Program-made: the position numbers and the translations under genes | Notes under the pieces: model-generated | What the model was told of the DNA's origin: nothing | The model's database searches: none | Seen by the model: only the letters and a program-made list of their open reading frames with translations | In this document: in pieces, positions 33,301 through 37,289 of the stretch | Numbering within the stretch: position 1 is the first letter of the stretch | Layout of the letters: the number at the start of each line of letters is the position of its first letter | Assembly: GCA_002633025.1 (NCBI GenBank) | Contig: NMRB01001074.1 | Span: 13,088-77,087, forward strand | DNA length: 64,000 nt | Reading direction: 5' to 3' | Origin: Notospermus geniculatus | Lineage: Eukaryota; Nemertea; Pilidiophora; Heteronemertea; Lineidae

Positions 33301-35642
33301 ATAACGAGCAACAGGATCCTCTACAGCGGCAGGTGTCTTGTTGGCGATGATGTTTGGCTCGATAGCAATCTGGCTAGGAGCTACATGGCAGCAGATTTTT
33401 TAGACCAGAATATGGTTATCTTGGTAAAGCTTATGTCATTAAAATACTGCACTCTAAGGGCCGGATGCACCAAACGAAGATTATCTTGAACTCAGGTTGA
33501 GCCACAACTTTTCCATTCTTACATCATGCACTGGCAAACCTGAACAACTGAAAAGTTGTGGCTCAACCTGAATTCAAGATAATCATCGTTTGGTGCATAC
33601 GGCCATAAAAGTGTAACTGTTAGGGTCTAAAAGTTTGGGGTTATCAACTCCATTCATCAACTTGTAAGGCTACAAGTTTCACTCAGTGCAAGGGTGCAGA
33701 AGCGGAAGACAAGCTGGTTCACAGGCTTTGAGGTCAGAATCACTGTCAATTTCTATATTGTATGCAACCATGCCTTGGAAATTCTGTTCTGTTACTATTG
33801 TTAGGGAGAGGTAAGCCAATTTGAGACACAGCAATGTCTAGATATCTTTCCTCCAAGTTCCTCATCAATAGCTCCAATAAAACAGTTCTAAGTGAAAAGA
33901 ACTGCCGTAGGTAAGCTACCGGTATGTCTTCTTTTACAATAAAACATCCAAGATTAAAGATCATTCTATACAGTGCTAGTTCAAGGAGACCTTCTTGGTC
34001 ACCCTCAGGCCAGTCGATCACCGATTCATTATACACAACATTTGCTTTCATATCTGCAGGGCTATTATGAATCCCGGGACTGACGGGAGTCGACGAGGTG
34101 AAGATGACCTGCCCATCTTCATCACGGCGGCGAAGAAGCTCAAGGCTGGGTCATTTCTCTGGGTACACCCAGAAAAGAACATGATCTCTTATCTGCCTCA
34201 GGGCTACCAAAACATCCCAGCCCATCGGAGGGTATAGGCCTACTAGTGGGCTGTCAGAGTGGCGCAATGGAAACATCGGCGCATGTCACCTCTGAGGTCG
34301 CGGGTTCGATTCCCGGTCGGGTCCGTGTCTCATGTGATAGAGAGGGCGACTCTCTCTGACAGCGCAGGTTTTCTCCGGGCACTCCGGTTTCCTCCTGCAT
34401 TACATCAAAATCGCCCAATATTGTCTATAGAACCAATAATGCCGAATTTGGCGCTCGGTTCTCAACTCAATATTTTACTAGTGTAGTTTGCCCAGGTCAC
34501 CTCACAGATAAGTTAAAATTAAAGTTTGAGTTCATGATCTGATATCAACAACGGTAGAGGTGTCATCCGACTTTACGTAATTTTAACCCCAGTCTATCCT
34601 GAAACCTTCCAGTAGAACTCAGATGAGCTGCTCATTCAGCGCTACAATCCGAGCATTTCAAACAGGTACCCATTTATACCCCTGGGTGGAGAGAGGCCAG
34701 TGAGGCAAAGAGACTTGCCCAAAATTTCATGCCAAGTGGGATTCGAACCCGGAACCCTCTGACCACTACCCCGCCCACTACACCACCGTGGCTCCGTGAT
34801 GAGGGAAATACATGTAGGGCCAAACTGGCGTGGATCAGTGTTGAACAAGCACCGTGTAGAAATCTCTAAAGTTAGAGAGACTAGTTTAACACTGAAGAAC
34901 AGAAACAAACCTGCCACATCATTTTAAAATGCTGAAAGGACAAATGTTTTATTGCTTTTACCAATACAACATGATGGGAAACAAGATTACATGGAATTAC
35001 ACTGGGAAGACCCCAGGACAATTCCAATGACATGAATGAACGACCAACAACAACAACAAGTGACAGATACGGCATCAAACAACGAAAATGCCTTTAAGTT
35101 GGTCCGCCAGCTGCCACCCACGCATCCCATAATGCATTATTGCTTGATTCAATCCCAAACAGAGCTATCATCAGATGACATCTGAAGACAATCCTTTTAT
35201 CAGATCAGTTCTGAGCACTTCCTGCATGATGCTGGTATTATTCACTATCTTAAGTTTGACAGTTATGTCATGTGAGGCTTCAAGCAAACAGGTTGGTGAT
35301 TTCTTTAGAAAACAGACTCTTAAAGACAATCTGTAGATAACTTGGGTAGGTAGCTGGAATCTTGAGACTAAAAATAATTGACACCTTTAAGCCTACCAAC
35401 ATTTGGGATGGGATGTTAACACCTCCCCAACAACATGCATGCAATGGAAGTGTTACACTGAGACGATAACATACTTGAGTCCTGATCATGGTAATTTGGT
35501 GGGAACCTACCTGGCATAACTTTGTCAATATCCGCCTCCTGTTGCACAGTGCTGCCCCCATCCCCTGTTGCCGATGAGGATGACGCTTCGGGATAAATGG
35601 TTTTGCTCTTGGGTTGGGTTTCCAATCCCCCATAAAGTCCAT
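3339..35642 (-). CDS. pomgnt1: POMGNT1 orthologue, multi-exon (15 coding pieces seen, anchor exon missing)
   Basis: Protein O-linked-mannose beta-1,2-N-acetylglucosaminyltransferase 1. In known animals this type II Golgi enzyme transfers GlcNAc from UDP-GlcNAc to O-mannose on alpha-dystroglycan and similar glycoproteins. Pieces in transcript order: 35642-35511, 9721-9588, 8203-8141, 7949-7836, 7688-7571, 7247-7149, 6969-6842, 6728-6582, 6159-6034, 5785-5727, 5573-5372, 4914-4724, 4406-4298, 3810-3739, 3452-3343. All have GT-AG borders, and from 9721 onward every phase joins. They give an N-terminal cytoplasmic tail, a carbohydrate-binding stem ([13 protein letters not shown]), then the GT13 catalytic domain with YGSVCSC, FIDGYFE, the EED metal motif, [36 protein letters not shown] and a C-terminal WDLDIRG block. 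About 601 residues are visible against 660 in human. The membrane-anchor exon is not found, and the 3' end is either a stop at 3341-3339 or a further exon. Homology is recalled from family knowledge, not from a search. Confidence 0.94.
3343..3452 (-). CDS. pomgnt1: pomgnt1 last recognised exon: C-terminal WDLDIRG block
   Basis: 36 codons plus GC, acceptor TCATCTTTCAG. It encodes [20 protein letters not shown] and ends [13 protein letters not shown]. Human has [20 protein letters not shown] and FLVVGVPASPY. The final bases GC are followed by GTAAGTAT, which is both an excellent donor and, if not spliced, GCG TAA, giving Ala-stop at 3341-3339. Human has about 26 more residues, so a further exon below 3337 is possible. 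I did not find one. Confidence 0.92.
3566..3731. mobile_element. pogo/Tigger-like MITE, about 166 bp
   Basis: It begins CAGTGGAACCTGTATGTTAA and ends GGAGGTTTCACTG, so the termini are CAGTGRAACC inverted repeats. Internal blocks (GGACACC and GGTGTCCTTAACAGAGAGG) are also complementary. CAGTGRAACCTC termini with TA targets are known from pogo/Tigger elements; TA precedes the left end, but the right flank is GA. It lies in the intron between the last two visible pomgnt1 exons. Confidence 0.75.
3739..3810 (-). CDS. pomgnt1: pomgnt1 exon: [10 protein letters not shown]...WKHLAK
   Basis: 24 codons, phase 0 to 0, from acceptor TTAATTTTAG to donor GTGAGT. It reads [10 protein letters not shown], then [10 protein letters not shown], matching human HTYVAFIRMEK...TTWTQLAK. 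A pogo-like element ends at 3731, immediately after position +6 of this donor. Confidence 0.9.
4056..4217 (+). repeat. Dispersed repeat with CGCCCCCCTTGGATCC end (copy 1)
   Basis: A 160-bp segment from GGACGGATTTTGGAAAAGAG to CCCCCCTTGGATCCGCG recurs in reverse orientation at 32844-33012 with clear similarity throughout. It lies inside a pomgnt1 intron and carries no coding signal of its own. Confidence 0.85.
4298..4406 (-). CDS. pomgnt1: pomgnt1 exon: [18 protein letters not shown]
   Basis: One base plus 36 codons (phase 2 to 0), acceptor CGTGTTTCAG and donor [24 protein letters not shown] parallels human VLDHSKNPCEDSFLPDTEG, with the cysteine conserved. Confidence 0.93.
4724..4914 (-). CDS. 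pomgnt1: pomgnt1 exon: WDWDMW and [12 protein letters not shown]
   Basis: 63 codons plus two bases, acceptor CCTCTTCCAG and donor [32 protein letters not shown] and [16 protein letters not shown] match the most conserved block of POMGNT1, which shapes the acceptor and donor pockets. Confidence 0.96.
5372..5573 (-). CDS. pomgnt1: pomgnt1 exon: catalytic domain, WNDQGYEH and MPGLGWVL
   Basis: One base plus 67 codons, ending in phase 0 at CAG|GTGAGG. It contains [29 protein letters not shown] and a C-terminal [11 protein letters not shown], all conserved with vertebrate POMGNT1. Confidence 0.95.
5727..5785 (-). CDS. pomgnt1: pomgnt1 exon: EED metal-binding motif
   Basis: 59 bases (phase 0 to 2), acceptor TTTTTCAG and donor GTGAGG. 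It encodes [19 protein letters not shown]. The EED triplet is the DxD-type motif that coordinates the divalent metal and UDP in family GT13, so the catalytic metal site is intact. Confidence 0.94.
6034..6159 (-). CDS. pomgnt1: pomgnt1 exon: catalytic domain, [11 protein letters not shown]
   Basis: 42 codons, phase 0 to 0. [11 protein letters not shown] and [19 protein letters not shown] are almost identical to the vertebrate enzyme. Donor GTAAGTAG. Confidence 0.95.
6582..6728 (-). CDS. pomgnt1: pomgnt1 exon: catalytic domain, nucleotide-binding fold
   Basis: 49 codons, phase 0 to 0, acceptor CCTCTTCAG and donor GTGAGC. It reads [20 protein letters not shown] and ends [11 protein letters not shown], matching [20 protein letters not shown] and [11 protein letters not shown] of the human enzyme. 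This is the first strand-helix-strand of the GT-A fold that holds UDP-GlcNAc. Not in the automated open-frame list. Confidence 0.94.
6842..6969 (-). CDS. pomgnt1: pomgnt1 exon: start of GT13 catalytic domain
   Basis: Two bases plus 42 codons, ending in phase 0 at donor GTAAGTAC. It contains [20 protein letters not shown] and [15 protein letters not shown], nearly identical to the vertebrate segment that opens the catalytic region. The paired cysteines in VCSC are conserved. Confidence 0.95.
7149..7247 (-). CDS. pomgnt1: pomgnt1 exon: linker between stem and catalytic domain
   Basis: 99 bases, phase 1 in and phase 1 out, from acceptor TTGTCTTCCAG to donor GTAAGAC. It encodes [20 protein letters not shown] and then a valine/lysine-rich strand, matching the human KSPALSSWGDPVLLK linker. 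The upstream open frame at 7248-7414 was considered as an exon and rejected because its phase does not fit. Confidence 0.88.
7571..7688 (-). CDS. pomgnt1: pomgnt1 exon: end of stem domain, [12 protein letters not shown]
   Basis: 39 codons plus one base (phase 0 to 1), donor [26 protein letters not shown] followed by [13 protein letters not shown] matches the vertebrate KDEG...GWRDTWAFVGRKGG region. Confidence 0.94.
7836..7949 (-). CDS. pomgnt1: pomgnt1 exon: stem domain, [14 protein letters not shown]
   Basis: 38 codons, phase 0 to 0, with acceptor GGTGTTTCAG and donor GTATGT. It reads [20 protein letters not shown] and continues to RILIMTIK, closely following the vertebrate stem domain. No long in-frame methionine start exists, so simple ORF calling misses it. 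Confidence 0.93.
8141..8203 (-). CDS. pomgnt1: pomgnt1 exon: stem domain, [13 protein letters not shown]
   Basis: 21 codons, phase 0 to 0, between acceptor TTTTCCAG and donor GTAAGTCT. The [13 protein letters not shown] stretch matches the stem domain of vertebrate POMGNT1, which is related to the FAM3/ILEI fold and binds beta-linked GlcNAc on the acceptor. Confidence 0.93.
9588..9721 (-). CDS. pomgnt1: pomgnt1 exon: start of the stem carbohydrate-binding domain
   Basis: 134 bases: two bases completing a split codon, then 44 codons, ending VTVDGTT at a donor GTAAGT. Human POMGNT1 has VAVDGTT at the same place. The acceptor is CGTTACAG. The first bases (TG) need a preceding exon ending in phase 1, whereas the N-terminal exon ends in phase 0. 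At least one exon is therefore missing between them. Confidence 0.85.
9722..12649. other. Start of the large pomgnt1 intron; no exon recognised
   Basis: Apart from the integrase-like remnant at 12141-12347, nothing is recognised here on either strand. The open frames at 10102-10374 (plus) and 10457-10648 (minus) show no homology or splice context. Confidence 0.4.
12141..12347 (-). pseudogene. Ty3/gypsy integrase remnant (possible)
   Basis: The minus-strand translation contains [20 protein letters not shown] and LLKVR. This resembles the conserved end of Ty3/gypsy integrases (ESTGFSPFELLYGR...GPLDLLKE pattern), with an upstream tryptophan-rich LWPGSLPF stretch where those proteins have a WPE/LPAVLFA motif. 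No other polyprotein domain is visible around it and flanking frames are broken, so it would be a short decayed fragment. Confidence 0.45.
12650..13062. other. Assembly gap (413 Ns)
   Basis: A run of Ns within the large pomgnt1 intron. One of several places where the missing membrane-anchor exon could be. Open frames crossing it are meaningless. Confidence 0.99.
13662..14155. repeat. Triplicated 0.17-kb unit
   Basis: Three tandem copies start at 13662, 13838 and 14004, each opening with a (GA)CAAATAAG(C/T)TGTGAC block and containing GGACTTGGAGAACTAGCCAGAG and CATGATTCCACCCAAGTT. The minus strand of copies 1 and 2 keeps an open hydrophobic frame (LGGIMF...[15 protein letters not shown]); copy 3 breaks it. 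I see no splice sites around it. Confidence 0.85.
14996..15056 (+). mobile_element. Decayed tRNA-like SINE head
   Basis: The sequence contains GTGGTGATGTGGCGGGAGTC, resembling a pol III A box, and GAGGTTCACAAACC, a decayed B box, about 40 bp apart. No tRNA cloverleaf can be drawn. Confidence 0.35.
16036..16110 (+). mobile_element. tRNA-derived SINE head
   Basis: The sequence contains ATGGCCTAGTAGTTTACAC, like an A box, and a good B box GGTTCAAATCC at 16091-16101. The spacing suits a tRNA-derived promoter. The rest of the element is not clear, and a functional tRNA is unlikely because the arms do not pair fully. Confidence 0.5.
18456..18640. repeat. 19-bp minisatellite, about ten copies
   Basis: Diverged units of AGGCTAGTTCTGTCGGCAG with substitutions and one shortened copy. 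Confidence 0.93.
18650..23670. other. Intron sequence without recognised genes
   Basis: It includes a poly-C tract at about 22330-22344. No homology or splice pattern identifies an exon. 19000-19230 and 19840-20060 are repeat-poor with homeodomain-like TAAT/ATTA words and could be regulatory, which is speculation. Confidence 0.35.
23671..23847. mobile_element. Dispersed element, longer copy of the 28824-28960 insertion
   Basis: It starts GCTCATGGACAAAGGAGCAC and ends GCAGGTTGACAATAG. It shares CACGAGACGTGACCCGCT, GACGAAAGGGTTAATGGCC and CAACAGCTGAAATGTCC with the 137-bp insertion at 28824-28960, and has about 40 extra internal bases. No coding frame. Confidence 0.85.
25305..25600. repeat. 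Tandem repeat, about 80-bp unit, four decaying copies
   Basis: Units contain ACTGGTCCGCACCATACCTG, AGATAGGTGATGCGGTCCAG and GGCCCTCAGTTCGTAACAGG. Similarity fades rightwards. Confidence 0.85.
27180..27550. repeat. Direct duplication of about 185 bp
   Basis: Copy 1 (27180-27366) and copy 2 (27367-27550) share GAAGTTCTGTTYGAWGTCCT, CATCTCGGTTGTCCC-type and CTGTCAGG(C/T)ACCCC blocks. They are quite diverged, so the duplication is old. Confidence 0.75.
28506..29104. repeat. Duplicated unit, second copy split by an insertion
   Basis: Copy 1 is 28506-28724. Copy 2 is 28743-28823 continued at 28980-29104, interrupted by the mobile element at 28824-28960. Both copies share GGAGCGTGTTGTTGTGGGGT, ATCTATAATGTGTTTAACCC and AGGATGAGGCCTAGCTGTAA. 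Confidence 0.92.
28824..28960. mobile_element. 137-bp insertion with 19-bp target-site duplication
   Basis: Flanked exactly by AAATTTATCGTGCAGATAG at 28805-28823 and 28961-28979. The unoccupied version of this site is present in the neighbouring duplicate at about 28580-28600, so insertion is directly visible. A related 177-bp copy lies at 23671-23847. A 19-bp duplication fits a LINE-mobilised short element, but no A or B box is clear. Confidence 0.93.
29106..29166 (+). mobile_element. tRNA-like SINE head
   Basis: AGCTCAGGTGGTGGAGTGTTGG resembles a pol III A-box region and GAGGGTCAAATCTCGG a B box, spaced as in tRNA-derived SINEs. Confidence 0.5.
29560..29950. repeat. Minisatellite, about 48-bp unit, diverged
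   Basis: Repeated GGCACCTCCTTTAGGGGAAC and CTCTCTTGACAGGTACCTCT blocks, clearest at 29720-29900. The array produces repetitive open frames on the plus strand that are not genes. Confidence 0.9.
29960..32500. other. Intron sequence, nothing recognised
   Basis: A 145-residue minus-strand open frame at 31539-31976 and a 111-residue one at 30123-30458 show no family resemblance and no framing splice sites. No RNA gene or clear repeat seen. Confidence 0.35.
32515..32588. mobile_element. 74-bp palindrome (centre GCGTACGC)
   Basis: CCTGGTTCCGTCGACCACCG on the left pairs with CTGTGGCCAGCGAAACCAGG on the right, with GTGTAGATGG and CCATCTACAC inside and the palindromic GCGTACGC at the centre. It is a near-complete hairpin, probably a tiny MITE. 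Confidence 0.85.
32844..33012 (-). repeat. Dispersed repeat (copy 2, inverted to 4056-4217)
   Basis: Reads CGTGGATCCAAGGGGGGCAC to CTCTTTTCCGAAATCGTGG, the reverse complement of the copy at 4056-4217 with moderate divergence. Both copies lie in pomgnt1 introns. Confidence 0.85.
33458..33604. mobile_element. MITE with about 54-bp terminal inverted repeats
   Basis: Left arm GGCCGGATGCACCAAACGAA and right-arm complement GGCCGTATGCACCAAACGAT continue through ATTATCTTGAA, TCAGGTTGAGCCACAACTTT. The loop is only about 35 bp. No coding capacity. Confidence 0.9.
33746..34051 (-). CDS. Unidentified open frame in the pomgnt1 intron
   Basis: A 101-codon minus-strand open frame containing [20 protein letters not shown] and [20 protein letters not shown]. 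The composition is protein-like (charged, leucine-rich, helical), but I do not recognise a family and see no intact gene around it. It could be a remnant of a transposable-element protein, an unrelated nested exon, or chance. Confidence 0.2.
   Translation of the reverse strand: MKANVVYNESVIDWPEGDQEGLLELALYRMIFNLGCFIVKEDIPVAYLRQFFSLRTVLLELLMRNLEERYLDIAVSQIGLPLPNNSNRTEFPRHGCIQYRN
34060..34237 (+). CDS. Unidentified possible exon in the pomgnt1 intron, plus strand
   Basis: A TTTGCTTTCATATCTGCAG acceptor precedes an open frame reading [20 protein letters not shown] and [20 protein letters not shown], closed by TAG at 34235-34237, or spliced at GG|GTATAG. Codon choice and composition look coding, but no family is recognised. 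It lies antisense to pomgnt1 and directly before a SINE, so a pseudogene or processed fragment is possible. Confidence 0.25.
34249..34500 (+). mobile_element. tRNA-derived SINE
   Basis: The head has an A box TGGCGCAATGG (34260-34270) and a perfect B box GGTTCGATTCC (34303-34313), as in pol III promoters. The body holds TTTTCTCCGGGCACTCCGGT followed by TTCCTCCTGCATTACAT. A diverged relative with the same order of blocks is at 60530-60690. Confidence 0.8.
34672..34798 (-). mobile_element. tRNA-derived SINE with MIR-like core (minus strand)
   Basis: On the minus strand GGTGGTGTAGTGGGCGGGGT is an A-box region and GGGTTCGAATCCC a B box. These are followed by TTGGGCAAGTCTCTTTGCCT, which recalls the core of MIR/CORE-SINEs (TTGGGCAAGTCACTTAACCT), and by GGGGTATAAATGGGTACCTG. 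The assignment to the CORE group is inference. Confidence 0.75.
35511..35642 (-). CDS. pomgnt1: pomgnt1 coding exon: N-terminal cytoplasmic tail
   Basis: Encodes 44 residues from ATG at 35642-35640 to a CAG|GTAGGT donor at 35511/35510, ending in phase 0. The start reads [16 protein letters not shown], close to the DWKPSP...KPF opening of vertebrate POMGNT1, and the exon ends ILTKLCQ where the human protein has ALRRFCQ just before its membrane anchor. The first ATG has A at -3 and G at +4, a better start context than the second ATG at 35633. The basic tail fits a type II Golgi protein. Confidence 0.85.
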
Positions 35643-35688
35643 GGTTATGTTGTTAAAGTTAACACCAGCTGAGAGCAATTCTTAGGAC
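35643..35688 (-). other. pomgnt1: pomgnt1 5' untranslated part of the first visible exon
   Basis: On the minus strand a pyrimidine-rich acceptor (TTGTTTTTCAG) ends at 35689, just before this segment, so the exon holding the start codon is itself spliced to an upstream 5' untranslated exon. That exon, and the promoter, must lie at coordinates above 35.7 kb. I could not pick them out by eye. Confidence 0.65.
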
Positions 35689-35699
35689 CTGAAAAACAA

Positions 35700-37100
35700 T
35701 ATAAGTAAGTTATAAGGATTGAGGCGACTGATCATGTTCTGAGGATGGTGATGATGAGGACAAACCATGACAACTATCATGGATGATGAATCGGATATCA
35801 ATAAAGTAGAAACCATGTAGTGACACAATATGCCAATAGGCCTACAATGAGATATGATATGTAGGTGGACCTCCGCCCGCCCCACCCAGCTCCCCAAGGC
35901 AACCTCCATCAAACTGTTAACGTATACAAACCAACAGAGGGCAGCAGTTGGTCTGGAGCGTGCTCCACAGAAGTTTTTAACACACTATGTGTATCTACAC
36001 AGAGCCTCCCATCAAAATCGTCTTGTGCTCACCTAACTTTAATGCATGTCATGGACATTCCCAACCACCTTGTCGTGATTCTCTGGGGCCATGTGAACAA
36101 GAGAAAGACCCCAACCAAATATGAATAACCTACAAAATCTATAAAGAAGATTATAGGTTTTTACCAAACTGCTAATCCTGCATGAAATTCCACAGCCGTA
36201 TACAATGTCATTATAAACAGCTTATCACCATATTATTTACACATTTATTGTCATCTACTCCAAACTGTTGATACGCTAATAAGATAGGTCACAACTCGGA
36301 AGAGGTGGGAAGGTGGACATGCTAATACCAGACCCGAACAGGACATGAGTCACCAACCTGGATAAAACCCTGTCATACCATTCCACAGCATGACAGGACA
36401 GGATGGTGGAATCATAAAGGCCCGTTTACACATGCAACTTTTCATATGCAACTTCATGCAACTTGTTGCAAAAACCTGATGAGACCAAAAAGTTTCATAA
36501 ATGTTGCATGTGTAAACGGGCATGCAACTTGTTGCAACTCGATCATGCTGGATGTTGCATCGATTTTTCTTTGTGTAAACCGTCCCAGTTAGTTTGCAAC
36601 AAGTTGCAAGCTGCAACTTGCAACTTGGTGCAACCTAGTATAAACTGCCCTTAACCCTATCAGACTCCTCTGACTCTAAAACTACACCCAACATTCTGAA
36701 TGCAAGGAATGGGGATTGAAGATACAGTGCCAACACAATGTTCACTCCCTAAGTGGTCAATCAACACCGCACTGTGTACAGCATTAAGCTGCAGTAAGAA
36801 CATTTTTTGGTTGAAGAAGCATTCATGACAGCAAACTTGCAGAAGCTTTGGATGATGATGATGTATTGTGTTGGATTGTGACTACAATGTACTTAAAGCC
36901 ATCCTGGGAATAGCAGAGATTCTTAGCACTTGCTCCCTTTGTCACCCGCACACAACAGGATGTCGCAGGGTGTGAGTACCACAACCAAGCATCCTATCAA
37001 GAACGCCTAGACACTGAGGATGACTATAACAGAGACCAGACAAAACTGTCATGACTGAGTCCCCTCCCTAGGCTTACGAACACTAGGCTCCGACTAGACT
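35700..37100. other. Region upstream of the first visible pomgnt1 exon
   Basis: It should include the 5' intron and perhaps the first untranslated exon and promoter of pomgnt1. I cannot locate them. The MITE at 36416-36653 lies within. Confidence 0.35.
36416..36653. mobile_element. MITE rich in TTGCAAC words
   Basis: It starts AAAGGCCCGTTTACACATGC and its end, read in complement, is TTAAGGGCAGTTTATACTAG. Between them TGCAAC/GTTGCA occurs more than a dozen times, and an internal inverted copy GTTGCATGTGTAAACGGGC lies at 36503-36521. Repeated subterminal words are typical of hAT-type non-autonomous elements, but the superfamily is inference. Confidence 0.75.
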
Positions 37101-37160
37101 GTGACCCATCCCTTCCAGTCACATGACCTACCGGGCTGCTCCTACATGTACATGTATAAG

Positions 37161-37289
37161 GCTGCAATCACATAGAACTACATGCTACACTGACACGCCG
37201 GTTAACAATGGCTTCACAAAGGGCTCGCGACCGTGAAACCATTGTTAACCGGCGTGTCCGTGTAGCGTGTAGCTCTATGTGATTGCAGC
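37161..37289. mobile_element. Foldback MITE, 51-bp arms
   Basis: Arms 37161-37211 and 37239-37289 are near-perfect inverted repeats: GCTGCAATCACATAGAACTA through CCGGTTAACAATGG. The loop is 27 bp. ACTAGGCTCCGAC occurs on both sides (37081 and 37324) in direct orientation. Confidence 0.92.

Noticed and set aside
34249-34330. Functional tRNA gene
   Set aside because: A and B boxes are present, but the acceptor and anticodon arms do not pair properly and a SINE body follows.
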